Shown piece after piece: positions 1 to 9,068 of a stretch of 64,000 bases of DNA (its first letter is position 1; each line of letters begins with the position of its first letter). The translations under genes and the position numbers were made by a program. Source of the DNA: Coleofasciculus sp. FACHB-T130 (lineage in GTDB: Bacteria; Cyanobacteriota; Cyanobacteriia; Cyanobacteriales; FACHB-T130); NCBI RefSeq assembly GCF_014695375.1, contig NZ_JACJOG010000023.1, forward strand, positions 1 through 64,000, written 5' to 3'. The notes below the pieces were generated by a model, which ran no database searches, had not been told where the DNA came from, and saw nothing but the letters and a program-made list of their open reading frames with translations.

Positions 1-314
1 ATCACCTTCTGACGCAGGTCATAACTATAGGGGTTTGCCATGAGCAGCTTGAATAACTTCAGGACAACAGGTGATCTCTACTCTACGTCCTAACTATCTT
101 GGCGGTTGCTATAAATCGCCCAAGCCTTAAGGAAAGCGGGTTGTAAGCGTTTATTAGATTTCTTTGTCAGCCATGAAAAATTTAACAATAGGTAATTATA
201 CTAAGGGAGCGGGAAAGAAGCAAACAGCCGCAACGACGAGGATGAATCATGGCTTTCCCTGCAACTGTGAAGACTTACTCGGAACGATCGGACATCAAAA
301 AAAAGAAAATTTTT

Positions 315-351
315 TTGACAGCAGCACCAATTGATTAATATCTGCTATTAT
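315..351 (+). promoter_or_regulatory. Putative promoter of tRNA-Ser
   Basis: A TTGACA hexamer lies at 315-320 and an extended -10 (TGCTATTAT) at 343-351, which would start transcription about ten bases before the tRNA. The spacing between the two elements is too long for one classical sigma-70 promoter, so the extended -10 may act alone. Confidence 0.35.
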
Positions 352-367
352 CTATATTTGTCACCTA

Positions 368-459
368 GGAGAGGTGGCTGAGTGGTCGAAAGCGACAGAT
401 TGCTAATCTGTTGTACGGTTGGTAACTCCGTACCGAGGGTTCGAATCCCTCCCTCTCCG
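368..459 (+). tRNA. tRNA-Ser (GCU anticodon)
   Basis: The 92-nt cloverleaf has acceptor arms GGAGAGG (368-374) and CCTCTCC (452-458) with discriminator G at 459. The anticodon loop reads ATTGCTAA, giving GCU for AGC/AGU serine codons. A long variable arm, as expected for a class II tRNA, separates the anticodon arm from the GGTTCGAATCC T-arm. The 3' CCA is not encoded, as is usual in cyanobacteria. Confidence 0.96.
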
Positions 460-648
460 TTTTAAAAGCGAAAACAGACAAGTAGCGAAGCCCAATAGGG
501 AAAAGCAAACGCCTCACTCTTGACGTCTCACAGCGATCGCTTCTGCTAGCTAAAATGTTGGCAGAAGTTATGGCTGTATTCTTAAACAACTGAGATCAAT
601 TAAAATATTTGATTTCAATCGTGGACTGTTGAAGAGTTAAACACCCAA

Positions 649-2022
649 ATGAGCAGACCCGCTTCAGCCAAAAATATCAAACCGAGTTGGGCGATCGCCC
701 TAGCAATTACCACTATTACGACAAGTTTTCTAACCGCTGCTTGCGAAAACCCCTCTCAAACAACGCCAGGTAATAACACGCCAACCAGTACAACCAGTAG
801 CCCCGCCCAGACTACAGGTTCTACCCCAGCCACCAGCGGTTCCGGACTCAAGATTGGCTCACTGCTGCCGACCACTGGCGACCTATCTTCCGTAGGGCAA
901 CCCCTGCCAGATGCTATCCGCCTGTTAATAGACACCGTCAACAAGTGTGGCGGCGTCAATAGTCAGCCAGTCACATTTATTCCTGAAGATGACCAAACCG
1001 ATCCCAACGCTGGCACCGCAGGAATGACCAAATTAACGGAAGTAGATAGAGTTGCTGGCGTCGTCGGTTCCTTTGCCAGCAGCGTTTCTAGTGCCGCCGT
1101 GCCTGTCGCTGTCCGCAACAAGGTGATGTTTATCTCACCAGGTAGCACCAGCCCCGTCTTTACAGAACGAGCCAAAAAAGGAGAATTTCAAGGTTATTGG
1201 GCGCGGACGGCTCCCCCCGATACCTATCAAGCTCAGGCTTTAGCAAAACTAGCCAGTGACAGAGGATTTAAGCGCGTTTCCACCATCGTCATCAACAACG
1301 ACTATGGAGTTGGTTTTGAACAAGAATTTGTACAAGCCTTTAAAAAATTAGGAGGCACTATTGTCAACAAACCAACTCGCTACGACCCCAAAGCCGCTAC
1401 TTTTGAAAGCGACATACTAGAAGCGTTCAAGGACAAGCCTGATGCGGTGGCAGCAGTTGTTTATGCTGAAACCGGCAGCTTGCTCTTAAAATCTGCCTAC
1501 GAACAAGGTCTAAGTAAAGGCGTCCAGGTGATGCTGACAGATGGTGCTTATTCGGAAGACTTTCCCGAACAGGTCGGCAAAACCAGCGATGATCAATTTA
1601 TATTAACTGGGGCAATCGGTACGGTTCCCGGTGCTAATGGCCCAGCACTGGCTGAGTTCACCAAGATTTGGAAAGAGAAAACTGGAAGGGGATTGAGCGC
1701 CTATGTCCCTCACGCTTGGGATGCTGCCGCTTTGATGGTACTAGCAGCCGAAGACGCTAAATTAAATACCGGCGAAGGCATTAAAAGTAAGATTCGTGAT
1801 GTCGCCAATGCCCCAGGAACGGAAGTCAGCGATGTTTGTCAGGCACTAGAACTGGTGCGTAAGGGTGAGGAGATTAACTACCAGGGAGCTAGCGGTAACG
1901 TCGATATTGATGCAAACGGCGATGTGGTGGGTAGCTACGATGTCTGGGCGGTGGAACCTACAGGTTCCCTAGCCGTGACCGGCAAAGTCAGCCCTCAAGT
2001 AGCCGTAACCGAGAAAAAGTAA
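649..2022 (+). CDS. Amino-acid-type ABC substrate-binding lipoprotein
   Basis: The 457-residue protein looks like a type I periplasmic binding protein of the LivJ/Peripla_BP_6 family, which captures branched-chain amino acids, urea or amides for an ABC importer. A hydrophobic signal segment (about residues 14-31) ends in the lipobox LTAAC, so the mature protein should be lipid-anchored at Cys32. A Thr/Ser/Pro linker follows, then the fold begins at LKIGSLLPTTGDLSSVGQ. No permease or ATPase gene is adjacent, so it is an orphan receptor and its ligand cannot be assigned. The gene is convergent with the next one across a shared hairpin. Confidence 0.88.
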   Translation: MSRPASAKNIKPSWAIALAITTITTSFLTAACENPSQTTPGNNTPTSTTSSPAQTTGSTPATSGSGLKIGSLLPTTGDLSSVGQPLPDAIRLLIDTVNKCGGVNSQPVTFIPEDDQTDPNAGTAGMTKLTEVDRVAGVVGSFASSVSSAAVPVAVRNKVMFISPGSTSPVFTERAKKGEFQGYWARTAPPDTYQAQALAKLASDRGFKRVSTIVINNDYGVGFEQEFVQAFKKLGGTIVNKPTRYDPKAATFESDILEAFKDKPDAVAAVVYAETGSLLLKSAYEQGLSKGVQVMLTDGAYSEDFPEQVGKTSDDQFILTGAIGTVPGANGPALAEFTKIWKEKTGRGLSAYVPHAWDAAALMVLAAEDAKLNTGEGIKSKIRDVANAPGTEVSDVCQALELVRKGEEINYQGASGNVDIDANGDVVGSYDVWAVEPTGSLAVTGKVSPQVAVTEKK

Positions 2023-2030
2023 GAAAGTAC

Positions 2031-2081
2031 AAAGGCAAAAGAAACAGGAGAAACCAAATTTTTCTGCTGTCTTTTGCCTTT
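2031..2081. terminator. Bidirectional hairpin between convergent genes
   Basis: AAAGGCAAAAGA (2031-2042) pairs with TCTTTTGCCTTT (2070-2081) between two genes that end towards each other. A T-rich stretch follows on the plus strand. Confidence 0.6.
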
Positions 2082-2095
2082 GATTTTTACCTTCT

Positions 2096-3070
2096 CTAGA
2101 AACCAGGGAAGGTGTAACCCACGCCCAGAATTAGTCCCACTGGCACTTCATCGCTTTGAAATCCGATATTTAGAGCTGCATTTGCTGTAAATTGCCGTGT
2201 CAAAGGTACATCGACGCCACCCGTAACCAGGAAACCAATGTCGCTGTCATCACCCGTGGAAATCGTGACACCGCCACCCACGTAAGGGGCGAATCTGACG
2301 GGTTCAAACGGATCTGACTGTCGGATGTTAAAGTCGTAAGTCACTGGAAGCAGAAAGGTCGTATCGTCACCGAGTAGCACGGAAGGGCGTACAGACAACG
2401 TATTGGTTAGACCAATTTTGCTGATCACGGCGAAACTACCATCGCCCAAAGCACTATCACCCCCGAAACCAATATTGAAGCCAACCCCGACGTAGCTTCG
2501 ACCGGCACGAGTGGTTCGACCGAGTTCGATGTCGGTTTGAGCAATCTCAGAGTCATTGGGTAAGTTTGGAGTTTCAGCAGTTGGTTGCTGTGGTGCGGCG
2601 AGAGCGGCAGCAGAAGTGGTTACGCCGGGAAATGGTTGCGTAGTAGCAGTATCATCAGCCGCTGCCAAGGAGGAAGGTTCTGAAGCCACAGGCTTTGCGC
2701 TTTCTTCAACCAGCGTTGCATCTTGGTACTCAGAGAGAATGACCGGCTGTTGGCTCAGATTATATTGTGTTGAGACCGGGGCTTGCGGTGCAGCCGGGAC
2801 TTGTGGTGCAGCCGGAACAGTTGATTGGGTAATCGGTGTGACATCTGCCGACTTGACAACTGGCTTGACAACTGGCATACCCATTACTGTTGGCTCAGCG
2901 ATCGCTTCAGATGCGGCAGGTTCTGAAGTCTCAACGACCGCAGGAGTCTTTTGGTCAATGACTGTGGCAGTGGGCTGGGCTGTAGCTGACAAGCCACCGC
3001 TGAAAACTGTCAGTGCGGTCAGACCTAGCAAGAAAGAAACACGCTTAGAAAAGATTGTATTCACGGTCAC
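2096..3070 (-). CDS. Secreted outer-membrane beta-barrel-like protein
   Basis: This 324-residue protein starts with a signal peptide (hydrophobic residues 12-32, likely cut after SATA). A low-complexity Pro/Ala/Val/Thr stretch spans about residues 33-180. The C-terminal 140 residues have alternating polar and hydrophobic strands: RSYVGVGFNIGFGG, a central FAPYVGGGVTIS strand, and a final GVGYTFPGF ending in Phe. This resembles small eight-stranded opacity/OmpA-type barrels. The disordered middle could cross or bind the peptidoglycan, which is inference. No enzymatic motif is visible. Confidence 0.65.
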   Translation of the reverse strand: MTVNTIFSKRVSFLLGLTALTVFSGGLSATAQPTATVIDQKTPAVVETSEPAASEAIAEPTVMGMPVVKPVVKSADVTPITQSTVPAAPQVPAAPQAPVSTQYNLSQQPVILSEYQDATLVEESAKPVASEPSSLAAADDTATTQPFPGVTTSAAALAAPQQPTAETPNLPNDSEIAQTDIELGRTTRAGRSYVGVGFNIGFGGDSALGDGSFAVISKIGLTNTLSVRPSVLLGDDTTFLLPVTYDFNIRQSDPFEPVRFAPYVGGGVTISTGDDSDIGFLVTGGVDVPLTRQFTANAALNIGFQSDEVPVGLILGVGYTFPGF

Positions 3071-3380
3071 TCCTCAAAAAATTCCTCAAAAATCTACGAA
3101 AGCCAACCTTAATTGCCTATTCTCTCGGAAATTATATTTCCCTGTCGTCAATTTAGGAAATTTTAAAAGATTTTGCTACCCACCAAGGAAGGATTATGCG
3201 CTGAAAGTGGCTAATATCCGACGATAATTGATGTTGACAGGTGAAATGGAATAAAGAGGGTCAGAGGGTGATAAGAGAGATTTTTCTTCCCGATTCCTAG
3301 GCTTTATCTCCAAAGCAGCGATCGCAATTTCTCTGATAAAGGCTTGGGATGCGACCAATCGCTTATTTTGATTTTGATGA

Positions 3381-3418
3381 CGAAGAAACCCTTTTTTACA
3401 ATAAAAAGGGTTTCTTCG
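3381..3418 (-). terminator. Perfect 16-bp hairpin downstream of the hydrolase gene
   Basis: CGAAGAAACCCTTTTT (3381-3396) and its exact complement (3403-3418) are separated by a 6-nt loop. The hairpin lies about 40 bases after the stop of the minus-strand beta-lactamase-like gene and can end its transcript. The remainder of 3071-3455 shows no gene I can support, only a HIP1 octamer. Confidence 0.6.
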
Positions 3419-3455
3419 TGATTGATGAAGCTCGCCTCTGTAACCGCAGATTGTA

Positions 3456-4397
3456 CTAGGTAAGGCTGTCCATTGCCGCGACAACTTGCTGGGAAACAAA
3501 GGGGAGAATCGCTTTGTTTTTACTATTTGCTTTGCCTTCAGTGAACACAATCAACAAATAAGGGTGCCGTGATGGTAGCTCGATATAAGCGGCGTCGTGG
3601 CGAACTTGGCTTGTCCAACCGGCTTTAGACCACAATTGGGCATTTGGAGGCAGTCCGCCACCTAAGAAACCCCGCACCTGATTTTCCTCATCGGGGGCTT
3701 CATCGTCTTCTGCATGGAGGCTGCGTTTCATCAGTCCCATCATTGCTTGCGATCGCCCGGAGGAAACTGCAACGCCTCCGACAATGCTATGTATGAGCCT
3801 CGCCGTGGCATTGGTCGTCACCATATTGCGGTTTTCCCGCATCTCCCCTAAGAATGCCCGCTCTCGCCCATAGGGACCGTCACCCCAAGGTTTTTGATTG
3901 ACATTGATGGTTTCCATCTCTGTCCAACCGAGGGATTGAAAGTAGCGATTCACGATATTGCGCTGCAACTGCCAGGTTTCAAACGGCCCTGGCGGCAACT
4001 CTGGACCGCTAGTAGTGCCAGTCAATACATCCAGCACTAAGCTGGTGGCGTCGTTGCTGGAATCAATAATCATGTCGCGGATGGCTCGCTCTAACTCCGA
4101 GGAAGTTTGGATCATTCCTTGTTCCAGCCACTCTTGTACAGCAACCAGATAAAACAGTTTAACGATGCTGGCAGGAAAGATTCGCTCGACGCCGCGATAG
4201 CTAAAGCCCCGGACTGGATATTTCCAGAATTCCTCTGAACTAAGGGCACCGCCAGTATTGACGGGCACTGGGGGATCGTAGACTACCCAGGTTAAGGCAA
4301 TTTGGTTGCGGGCTAATCCCGGAAATTCTGCCCAAGTTGCTTCTAAAATGCGATCGCCTAATTTTTCTAGTTGTGCGTCTTTGTGAAAAAATGTCAT
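3456..4397 (-). CDS. Serine hydrolase, class A beta-lactamase fold
   Basis: The 313-residue protein has the motif order of class A beta-lactamases and related penicillin-interacting hydrolases: S-I-V-K within FPASIVKLFYL (SxxK nucleophile), SSN in DSSNDATSLVLD (the SDN position), and KAG in WSKAGWTS (the KTG box). No signal peptide is visible at MTFFHKDAQLE, so a cytoplasmic location or a misplaced start is possible. Cyanobacterial relatives are usually called serine hydrolases; resistance to beta-lactams cannot be inferred. It is transcribed divergently from the NlpC/P60 operon. Confidence 0.8.
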   Translation of the reverse strand: MTFFHKDAQLEKLGDRILEATWAEFPGLARNQIALTWVVYDPPVPVNTGGALSSEEFWKYPVRGFSYRGVERIFPASIVKLFYLVAVQEWLEQGMIQTSSELERAIRDMIIDSSNDATSLVLDVLTGTTSGPELPPGPFETWQLQRNIVNRYFQSLGWTEMETINVNQKPWGDGPYGRERAFLGEMRENRNMVTTNATARLIHSIVGGVAVSSGRSQAMMGLMKRSLHAEDDEAPDEENQVRGFLGGGLPPNAQLWSKAGWTSQVRHDAAYIELPSRHPYLLIVFTEGKANSKNKAILPFVSQQVVAAMDSLT

Positions 4398-4478
4398 TTT
4401 TATCAGTTGTTATCAGTTGTCAGTTATCAGTTGTCAATTGTTCAATAGTTTGTACCACTGACCAACAACCACTGACCC
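4398..4478. repeat. Short degenerate repeat tract (TTATCAGTTGTC type)
   Basis: Units of TTATCAGTTG and CAGTTGTC recur between 4400 and 4440, followed by ACTGACC/CCATGAC units. Similar sequence returns near 28600-28670, so this is part of a dispersed short repeat family in spacers between divergent genes. Confidence 0.6.
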
Positions 4479-5162
4479 ATGACCCATGACTCATTCCGCG
4501 AGTACCAATGTCGAGTCAATCTAAACCTCTATGATTCCCCCAGTTGTACTCGTTTGGCAACTCAGGCAGCAATCGGGCGTCACTTGCGGATTTTGTCGCC
4601 AAATACAGATGTATCGTCTATCCAAGTTTGTCTGCGTGAAGATGACTATTCCGGCTGGGTGGCAATTCAAGACCTCAAAGAGATTGAGGAGGCACAAACG
4701 CCCTACGAAGCCCATACTATCTCCCCGACAGAAATTCAAAATCGCATACCCCAAGTCATTGCCTTTATGCAAGCGGCGATGCAACAGCCGAATTATTATC
4801 TCTGGGGCGGAACATTAGAGCCAAATTATGACTGTTCCGGGCTGATGCAAGCCGCTTTTGCTGCCTCTGGGATTTGGTTGCCGAGAGATTCCTATCAGCA
4901 GGAAGCATTTACACAATCAATTGCGATTCAAGAGCTACAATCAGGTGATTTAATCTTTTTTGGCATCGGAGATAGAACAACCCATGTGGGTTTATACCTG
5001 GGAGAAGGACGTTATATCCATAGTTCCGGTCAAGAACAGGGTCGCAACGGAATTGGAATTGATGTCCTTTCGGAACAGGGAGATTCGATTAGTCAGTCGT
5101 ATTTTCGGCAACTGCGCTCTTGCGGGCGAGTGGTTGCCAGTTATCAACCACAACGACAATAA
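4479..5162 (+). CDS. NlpC/P60 cell-wall peptidase with SH3b domain
   Basis: The 227-residue protein combines an N-terminal SH3b-like domain (about 8-70, YQCRVNLNLYDSPS to WVAIQDL) with an NlpC/P60 (C40) gamma-D-glutamyl endopeptidase domain. The catalytic Cys is in YDCSGLMQ, the His in THVGLYLG, and a third polar residue near HSSGQEQG. Such enzymes cut between D-Glu and diaminopimelate in peptidoglycan peptides. No signal peptide is seen; the start lies inside repeat DNA, so the true start may be a little downstream. It opens a compact operon with the next two genes (gaps 24 and 22 bases). Confidence 0.88.
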   Translation: MTHDSFREYQCRVNLNLYDSPSCTRLATQAAIGRHLRILSPNTDVSSIQVCLREDDYSGWVAIQDLKEIEEAQTPYEAHTISPTEIQNRIPQVIAFMQAAMQQPNYYLWGGTLEPNYDCSGLMQAAFAASGIWLPRDSYQQEAFTQSIAIQELQSGDLIFFGIGDRTTHVGLYLGEGRYIHSSGQEQGRNGIGIDVLSEQGDSISQSYFRQLRSCGRVVASYQPQRQ

Positions 5163-5186
5163 GACACCAAAAGGTGGGAGGCAATC

Positions 5187-6212
5187 GTGTTAATTCCTGA
5201 AAGACTGGTAACGCAAAGCGAAATGTCTGCTGACGATATCCCCGATATTTCTGTAGTAGTGCCGGTTTATAACGAGGTGGAAAGTTTACCCCACCTAATT
5301 GAAGCGATCGCAACCACTTTAATTGAGACGAATCTGAACTACGAAATTATTTGCGTGGATGATGGTTCTAAGGATGGTTCAGCGGAATTTCTGAAATCTC
5401 TAGTGCAAACCCACAAAAACTTAAAAGCAGTGCTTCTGCGTCGAAACTACGGTCAAACTCCGGCAATGTCTGCGGGGTTTAACTATGCGCGAGGCAAGGT
5501 GATTATCACAATGGATGGCGATTTGCAGAATGACCCGGCGGATATTCCCCGGCTCTTGGCAAAGTTAGAAGAAGGCTATGACTTGGTCAGTGGCTGGCGT
5601 GAGAAACGACAGGACGCCGCCCTGACTCGTCTGCTTCCGTCTAAAATCGCTAACTGGTTAATTGGGCGAGTCACGGGTGTAGAGTTGCATGACTACGGTT
5701 GTTCCCTAAAAGCCTACCGCTCAGAATTGGTGGCGGATATGAATCTTTATGGGGAATTGCACCGATTTTTGCCAGCTTTGGCGTTCATTGAGGGGGCAAG
5801 AATTACTGAGCTGCCAGTGGGGCACCATGCCCGCCGCTATGGAAGCAGTAAGTATGGGTTGGGGCGGACATTCCGAGTCGTGATGGACTTGTTAACCGTC
5901 TACTTTATGAAAAAGTTCCTCACCCGCCCCATGCACGTCTTTGGGCTGTTTGGCATTATTGCAATGGCATTAGGGACGCTGCTTGGTCTGTATTTAACGA
6001 TTTTAAAAGTGGGTTTCGGTCAGAGCATTGGCGATCGCCCGTTATTGATTCTGGCGGTCGTACTGCTAGTGACGGGTGTGCAATTATTTTCTTTTGGACT
6101 GCTTGCAGAATTGTTAATGAGAACTTATCACGAGTCTCAGGGCAGACCAATCTATCGGGTGAGGGAAGTTGTTGGGGGGAATGTTAACAATAGTAAACAA
6201 AGGGAAGGCTAA
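5187..6212 (+). CDS. Membrane-anchored family 2 glycosyltransferase
   Basis: The 341-residue protein is a GT-A glycosyltransferase of the dolichol-phosphate-mannose-synthase/ArnC type. DISVVVPVYNEVESLP opens the nucleotide-sugar domain, CVDDGSKDGS and TMDGDLQNDP carry the DxD-like acidic motifs, and GCSLKAYR is typical of the polyprenyl-phosphate group. Two hydrophobic helices near residues 245-275 and 283-312 fit membrane anchoring. It probably moves a sugar to undecaprenyl phosphate for envelope glycans. The GTG start is 24 bases after the peptidase gene. Confidence 0.88.
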   Translation: MLIPERLVTQSEMSADDIPDISVVVPVYNEVESLPHLIEAIATTLIETNLNYEIICVDDGSKDGSAEFLKSLVQTHKNLKAVLLRRNYGQTPAMSAGFNYARGKVIITMDGDLQNDPADIPRLLAKLEEGYDLVSGWREKRQDAALTRLLPSKIANWLIGRVTGVELHDYGCSLKAYRSELVADMNLYGELHRFLPALAFIEGARITELPVGHHARRYGSSKYGLGRTFRVVMDLLTVYFMKKFLTRPMHVFGLFGIIAMALGTLLGLYLTILKVGFGQSIGDRPLLILAVVLLVTGVQLFSFGLLAELLMRTYHESQGRPIYRVREVVGGNVNNSKQREG

Positions 6213-6234
6213 ACGTGTAAGAAGGAATTAAGCT

Positions 6235-7497
6235 TTGAAAGTTTTTTGGACGCTAGAGCCGCCCAGTCGCCGCAATCTGTTGGTTTTATTTACGGCTGGG
6301 CTATTATTTTGGTCTAGTATGGCTTCTTTGCTCCCAACGCTGCCGCTCTATATCGAGGATGTGGGCGGAACGACGCAGCAGATTGGGATTGTCATGGGGT
6401 CATTTGCCCTCGGATTGGTTCTGTGTCGTTCGTGGCTGGGGCGTTTGGCAGATCGACGCGGTCGCAAGGTGGTCTTGCTGATTGGCATGACCGTGGCAGC
6501 GATCGCGCCTTTGGGCTATCTAGTTGTTAAATCAATTCCCCTATTAATGCTGCTGCGAGCGTTCCACGGGATTAGCATTGCGGCTTTCACGACGGGTTAC
6601 AGCGCCTTGGTGGTTGATTTGTCCCCATTTTCCAAGCGGGGTGAGTTAATTGGCTACATGAGCTTGGTAACGCCAGTTGGGATGGCGATAGGGCCAGCAG
6701 TTGGGGGTTATATCCAAGCTGGGGTTGGTTACACGCCGTTGTTTCTGCTCTCTTGCGGGCTAGGAGCGATCGGTTTAGTTTGTGCCAATCAAGTCAAAGA
6801 ACCCCGAATCGTCCACGAGACAAACGATTCCTCTGCCGGTTCATCCGAAACTCAACAATTTTGGCGACTTCTGGCAAGTCCTCGTCTAAGGATTCCAGCT
6901 TTAGTGTTGTTGCTGGTTGGTGTAGCGTTTGGAGCGTTAAGTACCTTCGTCCCTTTATTTATTAAAGATGCCGAAGTTGACTTAAATCCGGGGTTATTTT
7001 ATACAGCAGCAGCGATCGCGTCTTTTATTTCCCGCATCATCATTGGTCGCGCTTCTGACCGTTACGGACGCGGAATTTTTATCACTGGCAGTATATTCAG
7101 CTATGCATTGGCAATGCTGATGCTGTCTCATGCTTACACTGCCCGTACCTTTTTAGTGGGCGGTTTTTTGGAAGGCGCAGGAGCGGGAACGTTACTGCCG
7201 ATGATGATTGCCTTGATTTCCGACCGTTCCTCTCCCCAAGAACGAGGCAGAGTCTTTGCTTTGTGCATCACAGGGTTTGATGTCGGGATAGCGATCGCGG
7301 GTCCTGTTTTGGGTTCCATTGCCGAACCCATTGGCTACCGAGCAATGTTTACTATTACAACAGTTATTTCATTCCTGGCGCTGATTATCTTCGCTACCCT
7401 ATCGAGCAAAAATTTATCCCATTCCCTCCGCTTCGCCTTTGGCAGAGAAAAGGATGTTTATGCCTTGAATAAGGTTGGGCTACAAAGTGAGGCATAA
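6235..7497 (+). CDS. Major facilitator superfamily transporter
   Basis: A 420-residue protein with about twelve hydrophobic segments. The MFS motif A-like loop between helices 2 and 3 reads GRLADRRGRKVV, repeated as GRASDRYGRG in the second half. The substrate is unknown; the family covers drug, sugar and metabolite efflux or uptake. It starts at TTG, 22 bases after the glycosyltransferase gene, and ends the three-gene operon, followed by a strong hairpin. Confidence 0.87.
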   Translation: MKVFWTLEPPSRRNLLVLFTAGLLFWSSMASLLPTLPLYIEDVGGTTQQIGIVMGSFALGLVLCRSWLGRLADRRGRKVVLLIGMTVAAIAPLGYLVVKSIPLLMLLRAFHGISIAAFTTGYSALVVDLSPFSKRGELIGYMSLVTPVGMAIGPAVGGYIQAGVGYTPLFLLSCGLGAIGLVCANQVKEPRIVHETNDSSAGSSETQQFWRLLASPRLRIPALVLLLVGVAFGALSTFVPLFIKDAEVDLNPGLFYTAAAIASFISRIIIGRASDRYGRGIFITGSIFSYALAMLMLSHAYTARTFLVGGFLEGAGAGTLLPMMIALISDRSSPQERGRVFALCITGFDVGIAIAGPVLGSIAEPIGYRAMFTITTVISFLALIIFATLSSKNLSHSLRFAFGREKDVYALNKVGLQSEA

Positions 7498-7505
7498 TTC
7501 AAAGA

Positions 7506-7538
7506 AAAAAGGCAAAAGAAAGAATCTTTTGCCTTTTT
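7506..7538 (+). terminator. Terminator of the peptidase-GT-MFS operon
   Basis: AAAAAGGCAAAAGA (7506-7519) pairs with TCTTTTGCCTTTTT (7525-7538) around a 5-nt loop, with further T residues after it. It also faces the end of the minus-strand tRNA-Arg. Confidence 0.75.
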
Positions 7539-7554
7539 CTTTTTTACTTAGTAA

Positions 7555-7628
7555 CGGGCTAGGAGGGATTCGAACCCCCGACACCGTGGTCCGTAGCCAC
7601 GTGCTCTAGTCCACTGAGCTACAAGCCC
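7555..7628 (-). tRNA. tRNA-Arg (ACG anticodon)
   Basis: Read on the minus strand the 74-nt molecule has the acceptor arm GGGCTTG with TAGCCC near its 3' end, a D-arm, an anticodon stem CGTGG/CCACG with loop CTACGGA (anticodon ACG, normally edited to ICG), and a GGTTCGAATCC T-arm. One T-T mismatch is present in the acceptor stem. CCA is not encoded. Confidence 0.95.
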
Positions 7629-7662
7629 TTGCCAGAAATTTATAATAGCATAGCCTAACCGT

Positions 7663-8172
7663 ATGATGCAAAATTTTTCTCAAAATCAACCGCTCACTCA
7701 TTTGGATGCCCACGGTGAGGCTCAGATGGTGGATGTTTCCGGCAAAGAACAAACTCGACGCCATGCTGTTGCTGCGGCACAAGTGCGGATGTTGCTAGAG
7801 ACATTTGAGGCGATTCAGGCGGGGAACGCGCCGAAAGGAGATGTATTGGGAACTGCGAGATTGGCTGGGATTATGGCAGCAAAGCAGACTTCTCAGCTAA
7901 TTCCCCTGTGTCATCCCTTGCCAATTCATAAAGTAGAAGTTCAGATCGTGCCTGACGCCCAGTTGCCGGGATATCAGATTCAAGCGGAAGTCGTCACCAA
8001 GGCGGAAACTGGCGTGGAAATGGAAGCGCTAACAGCCGTTTCTGTCGCTGCACTCACCCTCTACGACATGGCGAAAGCGTTGGAAAAAGGGATGGTGATT
8101 GAATCGATTCGCTTGGTGAGTAAGACGGGTGGCAAGTCGGGAGATTACCTTCGCCAGGGACAGGGCAGTTAG
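7663..8172 (+). CDS. moaC: Cyclic pyranopterin monophosphate synthase MoaC
   Basis: At 169 residues it has the normal length of MoaC, which with MoaA converts GTP to cyclic pyranopterin monophosphate in molybdenum cofactor synthesis. Recognisable blocks are [17 protein letters not shown] at the start, [20 protein letters not shown] in the middle, and [21 protein letters not shown] with KTGGKSGDY near the end. A moaD-like gene lies far away at 42.3 kb, so the pathway genes are not clustered here. Confidence 0.97.
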   Translation: MMQNFSQNQPLTHLDAHGEAQMVDVSGKEQTRRHAVAAAQVRMLLETFEAIQAGNAPKGDVLGTARLAGIMAAKQTSQLIPLCHPLPIHKVEVQIVPDAQLPGYQIQAEVVTKAETGVEMEALTAVSVAALTLYDMAKALEKGMVIESIRLVSKTGGKSGDYLRQGQGS

Positions 8173-8240
8173 CGGCTTAGAATGAATTTAGTTGTTAGCG
8201 CTAACAACTCATAACTCATAACTTATAATTCATCACTTCC

Positions 8241-8558
8241 ATGCCTCCTCGTTGGCCTCGAAAACCAGACCGTAATGACCCCGCCTATCGTCGCCTCGAC
8301 GATAGAATGAATTTTGCCATCCATGTGGCGATTTTTGGTGCCTGTAATTCTGGCTTGTGGTTTTTCCACAACTTGCAGAATGCTACATGGCCTTGGGCAA
8401 CCTGGGTGACAGGCGGATGGGCGTTAGTCTTAGCTACCCACGCTCTGTATATCTTTGCACTCGCAGATTATTCCGACCCAGTAACAGAATCTGCAAATAC
8501 CAGTGCTGGTTTAGGATTCCAGCCCAAAACCAAAGAAAAATCCAAAAAAACTACCTAA
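8241..8558 (+). CDS. 2TM-domain small membrane protein
   Basis: A 105-residue protein with two hydrophobic helices (about 27-45, FAIHVAIFGACNSGLWFF, and 52-74) between a basic N-terminus (PPRWPRKPDR) and a Lys-rich C-terminus. It resembles small cyanobacterial 2TM-domain proteins of unknown role. A run of ATAACTC-type repeats precedes its ATG. Confidence 0.7.
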   Translation: MPPRWPRKPDRNDPAYRRLDDRMNFAIHVAIFGACNSGLWFFHNLQNATWPWATWVTGGWALVLATHALYIFALADYSDPVTESANTSAGLGFQPKTKEKSKKTT

Positions 8559-8660
8559 AGATAGATCCCTGTTTCTTGCTTTTCGTGGATTCAAACTCGG
8601 ACGGGGATCAATTGCAATGAAAGCATTAGATTCCCTATCCACATAACCAAAGTAAATCCT

Positions 8661-8969
8661 ATGGCTAGAACCAACACTTCTGAAGCAATTGAATCCCTCG
8701 CCGCCGAAATTGGCGAAAACGTTTACATCGATGTGGCTAAATGGCACCTCTATTTGCAGGATGCCAAGCTGCATACTCTTGTGGCAGAAAAACTGTATCC
8801 CCTACTGGCTGATAATTCTCTAGATGAAAATCAGGTGTTGAAAGTCCTGCAAGGGATTCCCGTCAAGTTAGGCGGCGGGAAGCGGGAAGTTCCCCTAGTA
8901 GATTTGTTGCCTACCCAGTGCCAGGTAAACCTGATGGATCTTCTGGAAGAATTCCAGCGCAATCTATAA
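8661..8969 (+). CDS. DUF3181 family protein
   Basis: The 102-residue soluble protein fits the cyanobacterial DUF3181 family by length and pattern: YIDVAKWHLYLQDAKLH, then LAEKLYPLL-like helices and a GKREVPLVDLLP segment. Its biochemical role is not known. It lies about 100 bases after the 2TM gene on the same strand, but the spacer makes an operon uncertain. Confidence 0.75.
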   Translation: MARTNTSEAIESLAAEIGENVYIDVAKWHLYLQDAKLHTLVAEKLYPLLADNSLDENQVLKVLQGIPVKLGGGKREVPLVDLLPTQCQVNLMDLLEEFQRNL

Positions 8970-9068
8970 ATAAGTTGTCACTTTTCCCTTCCCCTTCTCT
9001 GGCAGAGAAGGGGTTTGGGGGTTACAACTGCTCGATCCAAAAGGGATTAGCAAGAGCTAGTTTCATGA

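Noticed and set aside
249-338. 29-codon frame (MAFPATVKTYSERSD) upstream of tRNA-Ser.
   Set aside because: It is short, lacks a clear ribosome-binding site and overlaps the putative tRNA promoter; no family recognised.
2556-3227. 223-codon frame antisense to the beta-barrel gene.
   Set aside because: Its Cys/Gly/Ala-rich translation is the shadow of the Pro/Ala-rich linker on the opposite strand.
3194-3550. Open frame overlapping the hydrolase gene end and the 16-bp hairpin.
   Set aside because: It runs through a terminator and over the 3' end of a real gene in another frame, with no family features.
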